This document shows positions 36,215 through 48,260 of a stretch of DNA of 64,000 nucleotides, piece after piece; position 1 is the stretch's first letter; each line of letters begins with the position of its first letter. Below the pieces are notes generated by a model. That model saw nothing but the letters and a program-made list of their open reading frames with translations, was not told the DNA's origin and ran no database searches. Origin of the DNA: Gossypium raimondii (taxonomy: Eukaryota; Streptophyta; Magnoliopsida; Malvales; Malvaceae); assembly GCF_025698545.1 (NCBI RefSeq), contig NC_068575.1, positions 61,265,980 to 61,329,979 on the forward strand. Reading direction: 5' to 3'. Both the position numbers and the translations under genes were made by a program.

Positions 36215-36410
36215 CTTCTAGACTAACAATTCAACCTAACATTTAAAACATAGGATGCCTAACATTTTCCAACCTAACATTTATAGCATAGAACTGTACT
36301 AGTTTAGTTCTAGCTTAACAATTTCAACCTAACATTTAAAATACAGTACACATAAAATTTTCCAGTCTAATATTTAAAGCATAGTAGTTATTGGAATCAC
36401 CACTTTCTAG

Positions 36411-37455
36411 TGTCACGGGCCAAAGTGCAAAGCCCGTGACCATGGCACAAGATGCGCCCCATGGAGGTCTATCGATTAGATGAGGAACATTTAGCCCACG
36501 AGAACTGGCCCGATTCAAAGAACTTTTAGAGAAGCCTGGTTGGCCCGATAATGAAGATATGGCGACTTAGGCTATTTTTAGTAAGTAGGGGAATCATATC
36601 TTATAGATTTGATTTGATATAATGTAATCTTGCAAATCCCTAAAATCAAGGGATAGACTAATATTGTCCGTCGATGTAATTTGATTTTAACCGCCAATTT
36701 TGGGGGAGCTCAACTATAAATAGAGAGCCTCCCCATCATCTGTATATCATCCATTGTATGTTGAATTCTTAAGAGTAATAAAATTCTTTGAGCATTTACT
36801 CAAACGCTTTGTGTGCATTCTTTCTTTGGCTTTCTATTGTTCATCTGTAGCTTCTTTTAGCACAATCGCTTCTGCTATACAAATTGGTGCCTTAGAGGAA
36901 TTCTAAAGGAATCCTCACTTTTGGGAGTAAAGGCTGACTTAGGCGATTTTGGAGAGAACGGATCGCTAAGGCCACATGAATTACGAGAAGAAAGATCTAG
37001 CCCCGTGACAAGTGGTATCCGAGCTATTGGTTCAAATGCACCATTGGGATGTCGAAAGAAGTTGTTGATCAGAATGAGCCAATGTAGACTCGTAAAAGGG
37101 CCAGAAAAATAAGTCGTTCGAGGGACATACTAACAGCTTTAGAAAATCGAGTGGTTAATCTCGAGGAGTTCGTAGGGAACATGAAGGAGATGCTTGAGTT
37201 GGTCGAGGAACGCACAGATGGGATTAACTCAATGGAAGAGCAACTCAGAGATTTTATGTTGGATTCTTTCGGTGGCAATGTGAAAAAGATTATTGAATTA
37301 GTCAATTCCACTACGAAATAGCTGGCAGAGAGGGATAATAATCTTGAGGATATGGTGTTAGCCATGAAGAAAGAAATTGAAGAGCTCAAGGGGGAGCTCA
37401 CGATTTACAAAACTGCTTTGAATAATGGGATGTTGTCTTCAAGACCGAAGCAACA
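36411..37455 (+). mobile_element. LTR retrotransposon remnant: LTR, primer site and gag start
   Basis: Fossil, broken. A 600-bp LTR (36411-37010) starts TGTCACGGGC and ends GCCCCGTGACA, an 11-bp inverted match. Inside are TATAAATA at 36715-36722 and an AATAAA signal near 36778. The primer-binding site TGGTATCCGAGC (37013-37024) resembles the initiator tRNA-Met site. A gag-like N-terminal region with coiled-coil composition follows to about 37440, then homology stops where the next LTR family begins. No pol or 3' LTR was found. Probably Ty3/gypsy. Confidence 0.75.
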
Positions 37456-37459
37456 AGCA

Positions 37460-38609
37460 AGCAATGAACAAAATAATAAAATTGCTAAAAAGGGCTAAAT
37501 CAAAGTAAAAACAAAAATACTGGGCGAATTCGAAATAAAAAGACGAAAAGGACTAAATTGTGACACACGCCGAAAGAGGGGGACCGAAAACAGTAAATAA
37601 ACCAAAGTCCCAAAACGCAAGGCTTCAGTGGACCAAATTGAAACAAAAATAAAACATTGTGGCTAAATTAAAATAAAAGAAAATAACGAAAAAGGGCCAA
37701 ATTGCAACGCTTTGCAAAGTCAGAGGGACTGCGCGCGTAAATATCCCATTTTAAGAAAACACGCGGATCCTCCCCTTAGGGTCAGGTCACCGAGTGGGTC
37801 AGGGCCAAAACAGCGTCGTTTTGGCACCTGACCCCTAAGGGCAAAATAGTGCCGTTTAATTTAGGGTATTTAAACCCAAATTTTTCCCAAAAAACCCATT
37901 TCAGCCGCACCTTTTAAAAAAATTTTCCGAAAAACCCTCTTTTTTTCTCAATAAGCCTGACTTTTGGGGTTCTAAGGCCCCTGTCGTGCCGCCTCTCTGC
38001 TCGCCGCACCGCCACCACCTCCAACGGCCGATGAAACGCCAGAACGGCGTTCGAAGCCCTATCCCCGGTGAGCTTTCCCTTTTTTTCTTTATTATATATA
38101 TATACAAATAAATAAACAAAAATAAAATAAAAAGGAGTTGAAACAACAAAATAAAGGGACACCCGATATCACCTTTGATTTTTTTGCTTTTATTCCTGTC
38201 AAAATGTTACAAAAAGGAAAGAAAAAGAGCCCCCATTTACAAGCATTAGATTTGGCTTTTATAGCCAATGTTACAAAATTTTCCTATTTTTTGTTTTTCT
38301 GCTTGGTTCTCTTTTGTTGTGCGTTTGCAGGTAATTGATGGTGGCGGCCGACGTGACAGTGGCGGCGACGGCTACCAGTGCAGGTGGTGATGGGGCATGC
38401 AGCGGCAGAAGCAAGTGGATGACCCTAGGTGCGGCGCACCTAGGGTTAGGGTTACCTTTTTTTTTTTTGGTTGTTTTCTGATTTGGGTAGTTGGGCTTTA
38501 AATTTTGGGCTTTGTAATTGGGTTTTGGGTTTAAGTGGTTTGGGTTTAGGTGGTTTGTTATTTTGGGTTTTGGGCCTTGGTGCGAGCCCGGGTAAATTTG
38601 GGCTGTACA
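37460..38609 (+). mobile_element. LTR family A, 5'-incomplete copy 1
   Basis: Fossil LTR lacking its left end. Its right end GGGTAAATTTGGGCTGTACA matches the other three copies. Shared landmarks are ACACGCGGATC, the CGTCGTTTTGG/TGCCGTTT segment, TTTATAGCCAATGTTAC and a GT-rich CA-ending tail. It abuts the gag remnant to its left. No internal retroelement genes are present. Confidence 0.65.
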
Positions 38610-39349
38610 ACTTTAACCAATAGTTGAATGTTCAATTCTCGCCCTGAGTATGGAGCAGTTTTAAAACTTGTGGCCAACATCTACTACTTAATGGGCCCTT
38701 AAAAAATGTGTAGAATTAGTTATTGGGTTTGCTCCAATAGATACCTTAAGAAATGAAAAAAATGGTAAGTTATTTCAGAGGAAAAATAAGCTTATTTTAC
38801 GGTGATTTGTAAGTCATTTTATGTATATCAAGCTATTTTCTATAAAATAAACACAGAAAAACTGCATAAAATATTTTTCGTAAAACCTTTTACATGTAAA
38901 CAAGCCAAGCCTAAATGTTCTAAAATATAAACCATTATTTAATGTGGTTTTGGATCCATTAGCGTATTGTAGCAAGTTTATTACTGCATTGGGTAGTTGA
39001 ATACATTACGAGTTTAATGTGAATGAAGTTCAATAAATCTCTTTAGAGGGTAATGGCTGAAGAAGAAGAACAAGAAAGGTTTGACGATGAGAGATTAATT
39101 ATGTTGTTTTGAATCTACAATCCATTTTTCCTGTACTTAGCCGTTCGTCAGTTGTCATTATTATCCTTATATTTTGCAAGAAAATAGAATAGTGGGGATA
39201 TTTATCTAAATTTAAATTAAACAAAGTAATATTATTACCAATAAATGTTGAATATTGGGTAAGAGAAAAAATTAAATTCATTTTTTTTTCATAATTTGAT
39301 CAATTAACCTAACATTTAAAAAACAACCCACTAGTCTTGTTGGAAACAT

Positions 39350-39356
39350 TATAAAA
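39350..39356 (+). promoter_or_regulatory. TATA box of HyPRP gene 2
   Basis: TATAAAA in CATTATAAAACCCC, 91 bp before the ATG, in the same context as the other paralogs. Confidence 0.8.
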
Positions 39357-39440
39357 CCCCATTCCTTCCCTCCAAGTTCTCCATCCTCAAACACTTCTAC
39401 TTTTTAACTCTAAAGCAAAGAAACCAATTGCCAGCTTAAA

Positions 39441-39833
39441 ATGGCTTCAAAACGATCAGCTTCCATGACCCTCCTTTTGGCACTTATCATTCTCTTCTTT
39501 TCCCTAGTCAGTGCTACTTTTCCATCCTCCTCTTCCTCCGGCTCTAACCTCGCCCCCTCTCCATCTGCACAAGGCAGTTGCCCTATTGATATCCTCAAAT
39601 TAGATGTATGTGCTAATCTGCTTGGCGTAGTCAATGTCACCATTGGCTTACCCCAAGCGACACCATGTTGTTCCCTTCTCGGTGGCCTTATCGAAATCAA
39701 AGCTGCTACATGCCTTTGCTCTGCTATTAGAGCTAACGTCTTAGGCATCAACATTAATGTCCCACTTTCCTTTAATTTGGTTCTCAATCGTTGCTCAATC
39801 AGCGTTCCTTCTGGCTTCCAATGCGCTAATTAA
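39441..39833 (+). CDS. Hybrid proline-rich protein, divergent array gene 2
   Basis: 130 residues, intronless, same HyPRP layout: signal peptide 1-25, a Ser-rich rather than Pro-rich linker (SSSSSGSNLAPSPS), and the eight-cysteine domain with Cys47, 57, 76-77, 91, 93, 118 and 128. It is the outlier of the array: PIDILKLDVC, IGLPQATPCC, GLIEIKAATC and NLVLNRCSISVPSGFQCAN differ from the four near-identical siblings, and two residues follow the last cysteine. All cysteines are kept, so it is probably functional and perhaps specialised. It shares the proximal promoter and the -400 to -500 region with its siblings but lacks the distal GC-richer block. Confidence 0.94.
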   Translation: MASKRSASMTLLLALIILFFSLVSATFPSSSSSGSNLAPSPSAQGSCPIDILKLDVCANLLGVVNVTIGLPQATPCCSLLGGLIEIKAATCLCSAIRANVLGININVPLSFNLVLNRCSISVPSGFQCAN

Positions 39834-40469
39834 GTCATCATTAATGTTCTCTACCCTCTTTCTCATCTTTCTTATGGTGTTTGTGTTTGATTTTAATAAG
39901 ATGAAAAAGATAATAAATCAATAAAAGAAAGTGGGTAGAAAAACTAATTAGAAAGTTATAATTTCTCATATTTGCAATAAATCAGTGTTTTCATCTGTAG
40001 CTTTGTTGTTTTAATTTCCTTGGGGAGATTGATACAAAATAATAAATCTAATACTTTTCTATCAAGTGTTTTCTTTTGAGGGTTATTGCATCTTTAAAGG
40101 ACATTAAAAGACTTGTATTATTCAACTTGTTTTATTTCCTTTCTCCTTGTTTCCTTGTCAATTTATTTAATGCTTTATATAATCGTGGGAGGGATATACT
40201 TATAAACAGTAAAACTTAAAGTAATTTTACATATTTCTATAATTATTTATATGATTAATATTTTAATGACTTAATCGTTGAATTCATCAATATAATTATA
40301 CTTGTCATGCATAAATTTTCAAATCGATCGGTATCTTTATCATATCGATTTAAAATATTCAATATATTAATATATATTCAACAAATGAATTTTTTTACAT
40401 AAAAAAATATTAATAATACAACGATTTGATTTTTTTACATATTTCTAAAAGTGGTTGTTTTTAATAAAC

Positions 40470-43042
40470 GATTTGATTTTATTAATACAACGATTTTGGT
40501 CTACGAAATTCAGAAAAACAGGTTCGGGAGTCAGTTACGCACGAGGAAGGATTAGCACCCTCAATACGCCCAAAATTGGTACCTAGTTGATTACTTAAAG
40601 TCTTAATGTCGAAAAATTGAAAACTTTAAAGAAATTTAAAATACGATCCTTAAAAAAACTCGAATGGCATGGATTAAAATTCAAGAGGATATTTGGCAAT
40701 TTGGTTAAACGAGAAATCGAAACTCAGCACATTAGGGCACGTTTCTCGAATTTCCAAACGCAAAACATTGCCTTATTTTGAAATTTTTAAAAGGATATTA
40801 AGCCATTTGGTTGAACGAGAAAAATCGACACCCAGCACCTTAGGGCACGTTTTCTCGAATTTCCAAACGCAAAATATTGCCTTATTTTAAAAATTTTAAA
40901 AGGATATTTAACCATTTGGTTGAACGAGAAAAATCGACACCCAACACCTTAGGGCATGTTTTCTCGAATTTCCAAACGCAAAACATTGCCTTATTTGAAA
41001 AAATTTCCTTTTTTGAAATATGATATTTATATGCATAATGGAATAATAAACATGATAATGTGAATAAAAAAATGAACAAAAAACGAATAATAAAATAAAT
41101 CGATCATGCATATACCATAGTAAATAAATAAATAAATAAACTAAAGCATAAAAATGGACATATAAATAAATACATAAATGAACATAAAAATAATAAAGGA
41201 ATATAGATAAAAATTATAAAATATGGACACGTATGTACATATAAGGAAATATATATGTATGTACATGAAATTATGGAAATATAAAAGATGTATATATGCA
41301 TTATAAGATATAAAAATATAAGTATTTACATGTATACATATGTAGATTATAGAATACAAAAATATATGAATTATAAGTATGTATGTTGTAAAAACAGGTG
41401 TATGCACATGAATTTATAAAACATGAAAATATATATATGTATTCTAAAATTATTATATAAAATATATATATAAGTAAACATGTGCACATATACATATAAC
41501 TATCATGAAATATAAAAAATATATATAGATATGTAAACAAATTATAATATATACATAAAACACATAAATATGTATATGTACATATATATGTATATGAATT
41601 AAAACATAGATATTTATACGTATACATGTGTGTATAAAAATATGGAATATAAAAAATATTTAATAAATAAAAAGTATGTACGTGTATATACATATTATAA
41701 AAATGTATGAGACAATTTGAAATTAATAATATTAAACAATTTAACATAGATAATAATATATAAAATAATAATATATATAAACTTAAAACAAATAAATAAA
41801 TAACCAAAATGTAGGATTAAAAGAAATTAGTAAATTAAGGACCGAATCACAATAAAACGAAGTTTAAGAGTAAAATTACAACAAAATAAATAAATGAGGG
41901 TTAAAACAAGGACAACGCAAAAGTCTAAGGACCAAATGGGTAAAAAAAATCTGGACACGTGTCCGTTTTTCTGCGCGAAAATAGGTCAGGGACCTGATTA
42001 AAAATCGGACAAAACAACGGGGCCAAATTTATAAAATAGATAAATAACCAAAAGGACAAAATCGAAACGAATCGAAAATGCGAAGGGGCCAAAGGTGCAA
42101 ATATCCCATGACAGAAAAAACACGCGGATCTTGGAGTGGGTCGGGTCGATTGGATCGGGTTTAAAGGCAAAACGGCATCGTTTTGGTGCCTGAGAGGCAT
42201 GCCCAAAACGGTGCCGTTTTGAATGCCTAGATAAATCAAATTTTTCTTAAAAATTTCATTTTCTGCCTTTTATTTAAAAAAAAACCTAAAATTCTCTCAA
42301 GCCCTCTCTCCCCTTTCCAGATGCTTGGTCGAGATCCGTGACCATCATTCTTGAGTCATTGTCACCATGACCATGCGCCATACCGTCCGTCATAATAGCC
42401 GTGAAGTTGAAAAGGTGCGCTTTTTTCTTCTTCTTCTTTTTGTAAATCTTTTTCAATGTATATGTATAATAGTTAAAAGAGAAAACTAAAGAAATATATG
42501 TATGTATATAAACAGTTTCAAAAGGAAGAAAAAAATAAAAATAAAAAAAGGAATTAGATCTTATACCGAAAACAAAGAGTCCTTGAATCTGTTTTTTTTA
42601 CTTTTTATTTCTTGAAATCGTGAAAAAGAGATAGGGCCATTTTACAATACATATTCTTGGCTTTATAGCCGATTTACATGAGATTTCTAGTCTATTTCCT
42701 ATGCTTTTACATGAGATTTCTAGTCTATTTCCTATGCTTGTCATGTCTGCCTTGATTTGTTTGCAGGGATCAGCGCACGTGGATGGAGATGACAGTGGCA
42801 GTTGGCGATGGTTGCTGGCAGAGCAGGTGAGCAGAAGACCAAGGGTGGTTGCGGCACTAGGCTAGGGAGAGTTAGGGGTCTGAAACCCTAAAATTTTTTG
42901 GGTTTGGGTCGAGGTTAGGCTATTGGGCCTGTTTAGGTGGGTTTAGTTTGGGTATTTTGGTAATGGGTTTGGGTCTGTTGGAAATGGGTTATTTTGTGTT
43001 TTATTTGTTTGTAATAGGCCCGGGTGAAATTGGGCTTCTACA
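40470..43042 (+). mobile_element. LTR family A, long copy 2
   Basis: Fossil LTR of about 2.6 kb; the left boundary is uncertain. Its left part (ACGATTTTGGTCTACGAAATTC, GGTTCGGGAGTCAG, AATACGCCCAAAATTGGTACC) aligns with the start of copy 4 at 53400-53500, and its right end GGTGAAATTGGGCTTCTACA with the other copies. Between them are a 107-bp tandem array and a long ATGTATATA-like low-complexity tract (41010-41810), which explains why it is twice the length of copy 4. No internal genes. Confidence 0.65.
40686..41008 (+). repeat. About 107-bp tandem repeat, three units, inside the LTR
   Basis: Units start with AGGATATT at 40686, 40792 and 40901 and contain CATTTGGTTGAACGAGAAA, TTAGGGCACGTTTTCTCG and AATTTCCAAACGCAAAA. 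Units 2 and 3 are almost identical; unit 1 is slightly diverged. Confidence 0.88.
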
Positions 43043-43189
43043 AATGCGATTAGACATAAAAATTAGTTGATTACTTGGTTACATGGTATATGTGGTTAAA
43101 CATGATTGTTTGGTCGATTAAACATGATTGTTTGAAAATTTTTCTTCTTTGAATTTTGAGTAAAAGTTAGTATAATATTTAACAAGATA

Positions 43190-44906
43190 TAAATTTAATT
43201 TATGCAAATTTCGTATGAGGATTAACATTTACTTTATACAATGCAAAGTACAATAATAATAAAATAACATAAAGTAACTATATTAGTAGAATATAAAAAA
43301 GTAAATGATAAATCATAAAATACAACAATAATATTGACATAATTATAACAACAATCACCAAATAATAACAATGACCATATTAATTGCTTATTCTAATACT
43401 AGAACATAAAAATGAATTAAACATTAATAAGAATGATGACAATAATAATACAATGTATAAGTAAAAAAAGAACGTAATAAGCTATAAATACAAGAAAAAT
43501 AAATAAATAAATGTAGGGATAACTAAATAAATAAAACAGGACAAAAAGGCATAAATAGATAAAATTAACTTAAAATTAAATGGATAAAGGATCAAATTGA
43601 GATTAAAATAAACTTTGAAGTCTAAATTATAATAAAATGAATGAAATAAATATGAAAGGGACCGCATCGAAATCTTAATGAAATTTAAAAGTATAAATTG
43701 CAAATAAAGAAAAGAAGAAAAGGCCAACAGAAATACGGTGGAATAAAATGAGGACTACATGGGAAATTATTCCCAGTCCTTTAAAACGCACCGTTTACAT
43801 CTGGACCAATATGAAACAAAAAATAAAATTGTACCGCAAAATGTAAAGAAAAAAAAAGGATTTCAGGACCAAATTGCAAAGCCACACAAAAGCGAAAGGG
43901 AAATATGCGCAAATATCCCCTTCACCGCAGAAACGCGCGAATCCTGGGGGCCATCGGGTCGGGTTTCGGTTATTAGGCGAAACGGCGTCGTTTTGGTCAT
44001 AAAACTTAAGCCCAAAATGGCGCCATATGATGGCCTGCATAAATAGCAAAAAATAAAGAAAAAAAAATATTTTCATTACATTTAAAAAAACAACAGAGAA
44101 CTCTCTGTTCTCTTTCCCCTTTTCCGTCAGATACCACAGCCGGCTACCAACGCCGGGGCTCCGCCGTGAGAGGTGGCCTTGGCAAGAAAAGGTGGGTTTT
44201 TAACGCCATTCTCGACCCCCCTAAAGATCTACCCATTTAGTCCCGAAAAAACGAAAAAGGAGGGGTTTTTCCTACCCCCTTTTCAGTCCGATTCCAACGC
44301 CGAAGGTGGTCTCCGGCGACGGGCTTTCAAGACCAGTAAGTGTCCCTTTTCCTTTCTTTTCGTTTTGTTTTTTTAGTTTAGAAGAATAGTAAAAAAAACA
44401 AACAACAGGAGATAGAAATAAAAGAGTAAGAGCAGAGGCAAAAAAGAACTTTGGAATCAACCTTTTTAGTTTTTTTTTTATCTCCTTTCATTAATTGTTG
44501 TAAAAAAGGAAGAAACTACAGAAGGGAATTCGGCTTTTTATAGCCGGTTTGTTTTCTATTTTTCCTATTATTTTTGCTGTTTGCGTGTTGATCTTTCTTC
44601 TGTAGGTGATTGACATGCGTCGGTGATGGGACAATGGCGGTGACAAACGCGCGGCAGTGGCAGTTGGTAGGTCAAGGATCGGAAGAGTCAGAAGGCCCTA
44701 GGTGCGGCGCACCTAGAGCTAGGGTTTTTCTGTTTCTTTCTTTTATTTTGAAAATGGGTTTTGGGCTTGTAATTGTATTGGGCCTGGGTTAATTTGATTG
44801 GGCCATGGGGATTTTGGGCTTGTAATTGGGTCAAAATTTTGAAAATGGGCTGTTTGTAATTTGGTTTATTTTCTGATACGGGCCCGGGCAAAAATGGGCT
44901 TGTACA
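43190..44906 (+). mobile_element. LTR family A, copy 3
   Basis: Fossil LTR; the left end is not resolved. Shared landmarks: AACGCGCGAATCCTGG, GGCGAAACGGCGTCGTTTTGG, a CTTTTTATAGCCGG segment and right end GGGCAAAAATGGGCTTGTACA. It follows copy 2 by about 150 bp, so the two may be parts of one damaged element or separate insertions. Confidence 0.55.
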
Positions 44907-45749
44907 ATCTACTAGTTTAATCACAATATTTTTATTTATGAACTAACCAATTTACTTTGTATGTATAAGTTTATAAGCCTAAATTTTCTTTAATAAATAT
45001 TTTAGATTCATTGGAATTATTCCTTTTGTTTAAGCAATCAATTTCAATGATCTTCCTCATTGGATGGAATCACAATTGCCAAAAGGAAATAAACTTAAAA
45101 GATCGGGTTTAAAATTATAATAAAATAAAATTTCAATCATCAATATTTATAATTTAATTTTAATTCCCTAAAATGACTTTTTTTGCTCCCATTTATCAAA
45201 ATATGTCAAAGCTGGCGAAAATTGGATCGAGGTCTCATAAACGAGGTTGATTTTCTTACTTAACAATGCAGTGAAACAATGTCTTAGTATATAAAAATTA
45301 TTAAATTAAAACATTTTTGGAAATTAAATTATTGAGATAATCAAATTTAGTATTATAATATGAGTTTAATTCATTAATTCTTTTAAGGATAAGTAGGTAG
45401 CGGAAATATGTGATCCATCTTGTTTAGGACAAAGGGATGAGTTATTGAATAGAGTGGTCGGAGTAGAAAGAGAAGAAGATGATGCTGGAGATAAATTGGG
45501 AAGAGCCAGGCCTTATATTTGTCGTCCCCTGTCTTTAGGTTCCACATATCGGGTTATTATTGGCGAGTCAAGAACAAATGACCTAGTATCATAAGTTTTG
45601 GTAAAGTGATCTTATAACGTGTCTTGAGTCGTATCACATGAGACACAATAATTAATTTTTGATGTGACAATTAATAAATATATTTGTTAGTCATAAGTAA
45701 TTAATATTTAAAATATCAGTTTGGATTTAAAAGCATAAAACCTAAGCTC
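44907..45749. other. Spacer shared with the HyPRP gene 4 unit
   Basis: Stretches such as TTTTGTTTAAGCAATCAATTT, GATGATGCTGGAGATAAATT and CCACATATCGGGTTA recur in order at 50440-50690, so this spacer belongs to the duplicated HyPRP unit. No gene is seen. Confidence 0.6.
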
Positions 45750-45935
45750 ATTTTTAATTAGAAATAGGGGTAATTGCGTGGAATCCACGGTAGGTTCTAA
45801 AGCTCGCCCGTGACACTCCCAGTCGAATCCAGCTACAAAACATCCATAGACAACATGCCAATATCTCCAACACTTTGCACCTACAATACGCCATTTCTGA
45901 ACCGAAAGAAAAAAAAGGTTGGTTGGCTGTAATTA
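45750..45935. promoter_or_regulatory. Conserved distal upstream block of HyPRP gene 3
   Basis: Second copy of the GC-richer block (GCGTGGAATCCACGGTAGG, CTCGCCCGTGACACTCCCAG), about 1.1-1.3 kb before the gene 3 ATG. Very similar to the block upstream of genes 1 and 4. Confidence 0.35.
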
Positions 45936-46945
45936 TTAATAATCTCATAATATTATTGAATATTAATAAGGGAGCATCTCAAACTGATCTGTGTTTCCAT
46001 TAAATCTTGTGCTTTTTAAGGAAAACAAAAACCCTTTTGAGTTCCATTAAATGAGCTAAAGTAGAAACCACTGTTTAATGTCGGTTTTGGATCCATTAGC
46101 TCCTTATAGAAAGTTTATTAGTGCAATTAAGTTGAACCTTGGGAACTTTGAATAAATTACGAGTTTAATGTGAATGAAGTTCAGTAAATCTGTTTAGAGG
46201 GTACTAATGGCTGAAGAAGAACATGAAAGGTTTAACAAAGAGAGATTATTAATCTGTAACCCATTTTGTCTCTACTTAGCGGTTTGTAAGTCCTTATATT
46301 TTGGAAGAACATGGAATATTATGGAGATATTCATTTAAACTTGAAGTAAACAAGATGATAATATTATTAACTACAGCTGTTTAGAAGACTTAAAAGAGAA
46401 ATTGATATCATCAATAATAAGTATCGGATGTTGTTGTAAGATATATTGTATTTCTAAGAACAAAATATGGATTTAAATTTTGTAAACAATATTATTGAGA
46501 AAGGCTATCACATTAAAATTTAAATGTAATAGTTGTATTGTTTTTTATCATTTTTTATGATATTTTTTCTCTTAATAGTTATTCATCGAGTCTTTTACAC
46601 TTGATTATATGTACAGAGTTTATTCATGATTCATTAGATTTATGTATAAAAAAATAAATTGAAATTGAAATATAATTAATTATCATAAAAGAACAAACTT
46701 AACATTATTTGATGTTTTTGAATTGTTACTTAAATGAAAATACTGTTGCAAATAATGTAATTTAGTGAATGATAGATTCACATATTGATCCTATAGGAGC
46801 ATTCTAACATGGCACTGTGCTAATTTCCACCTCACAGATCATAAACAACCAAACTTCACCAGCCAGATGTCAAATTGATTTTAATCTACAATTTGATCAA
46901 TTAGCCTAACATTAAAAAATAACCCACTAGCCTTGCTGGAAGCAC

Positions 46946-46952
46946 TATAAAA
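46946..46952 (+). promoter_or_regulatory. TATA box of HyPRP gene 3
   Basis: TATAAAA in CACTATAAAACCCC, 101 bp upstream of the ATG's final base, in the shared proximal promoter. Confidence 0.8.
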
Positions 46953-47052
46953 CCCCCCTTCCTTCACTACAAGTTCCTCATCCTCAAACGTTTCTACCTT
47001 TTAACTCTAAAGCCAAGAAAGCAAGCCATTCAAGTTTTGAGAAAAGATCAAA

Positions 47053-47451
47053 ATGGATTCAAAAAAATCAGCTTCCATAGCCCTCCTTTTGGCACTCAAC
47101 ATTCTCTTCTTTTCCCTAGTCAGTGCTAATTGTGGATCTTGCTCTTCTTCTGGCTCTAACCCAAGGCCAACTCCCACCCCTACTCCATCTGCACGAGGTA
47201 GGTGCCCTAGGGATGCCCTCAAATTAGGTGTATGTGCCAATGTGCTTAACTTAGTCAATGTCACCGTTGGTTCACCCCCGGTGATGCCATGTTGTTCCCT
47301 TCTTAATGGTCTTGTGGACCTCGAAGCCGCTGCTTGCCTTTGCACCGCTATCAGAGCTAACATCTTAGGCATCAACCTTAACATCCCAATTTCCCTTAGC
47401 TTGCTTCTCAACGTTTGCTCAAGGAATGTTCCTACTGGTTTCCAATGCTAA
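47053..47451 (+). CDS. Hybrid proline-rich protein, array gene 3
   Basis: 132 residues, intronless. Signal peptide 1-25, a linker of [16 protein letters not shown], then the eight-cysteine domain with Cys51, 61, 80-81, 95, 97, 122 and 132. From [10 protein letters not shown] to the end it is almost residue-for-residue the same as genes 1, 4 and 5; variation is concentrated in residues 2-10 and the linker. It begins MDSKK where the siblings have MASK. Secreted HyPRP of the DC2.15 type. Confidence 0.95.
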   Translation: MDSKKSASIALLLALNILFFSLVSANCGSCSSSGSNPRPTPTPTPSARGRCPRDALKLGVCANVLNLVNVTVGSPPVMPCCSLLNGLVDLEAAACLCTAIRANILGINLNIPISLSLLLNVCSRNVPTGFQC

Positions 47452-47689
47452 GTCAACATTGTTCCTACATTCTTTCTCATCTTTCTTATCGTGGTTGTGT
47501 TTGGTTTTTAAAAATTATGATTCAGTATTTACGGTACATCAATGTTATCATTAGTTACTTTGTTGTTTAAATTTTCTTATGGAGATTGATATAAAATAAG
47601 TCTAATACTTTTTTAAGTGCTTTTCTACGAGGGTTTATTGTATTTCCAATGGATATGAAAAAAAACTTATATTATTCAACTTGTTTTAT

Positions 47690-48260
47690 TTCTTCTTCTT
47701 TTTTTTCTTGAAAATATAGCAAACCGAGAAAAAAGTTGGATGAAAGCAACCTCTTTTAAGGACAACAAGATTACAAAACTCGACCTAAGACAAATACCCT
47801 CCACTCAAATAGTACTAAAAGACAATAACCAAAATTTACCACCAGGCCTTAAAAACCGAAGGTCTCAATATATCTGCTTTCGTCAGAGCATCAGCCATAC
47901 CTTTACCCTGCTGGTGAATAACTGCGAATTGAAATCAATCCAGCTGGTTAATGCCGCAGTCAATATCACTAAATAGATTTCGAAATGACCACAATTTATA
48001 ATTCTTATTCATCAGCCACTCCAAAGCAACACACAAACTAATTTCAATAATCAATGGGATTTTCACCTACTGTCTCAACCCAATAGAAAGCAATCTAGTT
48101 TGCCATGTTTCTCGAGAAACTACATTTCGCAGGCCAACACCACTAATATCCCTCGAAAAATTGAAAATTCTCATGCACCATCCTTATCCACATCAAATAT
48201 CTCATTTTAGATTAATGGTACAACATTGTATCAAGAGTCGTCGATGTTCTGTCGAAAGCT
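47690..48260 (-). mobile_element. LINE 3' fragment with RNase H tail
   Basis: On the minus strand a decayed frame reads WSFRNLFSDIDCGINQL and, after a break, HQQGKGMADALTKADILRPS before FKAWW and a stop (47836-47838). This is the typical C-terminal end of the RNase H domain of plant L1-type LINEs ('ADALAKAG...FKAWW'). A non-coding tail then leads to an A-rich end (T-rich on the + strand at 47690-47712). The 5' part is missing or unrecognisable, as usual for truncated LINEs. It lies about 240 bp after HyPRP gene 3. Confidence 0.65.

Noticed and set aside
36921-37112. Small plus-strand gene near 37 kb
   Set aside because: It lies across the LTR end and primer-binding site of a broken retroelement.
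41301-41807. 168-codon minus-strand frame rich in Tyr, Ile and Phe resembling a membrane protein
   Set aside because: It lies in the ATGTATATA-like low-complexity tract inside the long LTR; composition alone explains it.
45754-45948. Small conserved minus-strand gene in the HyPRP upstream block
   Set aside because: The corresponding frames in the other two copies shift and do not encode the same peptide, so conservation is at the DNA level.
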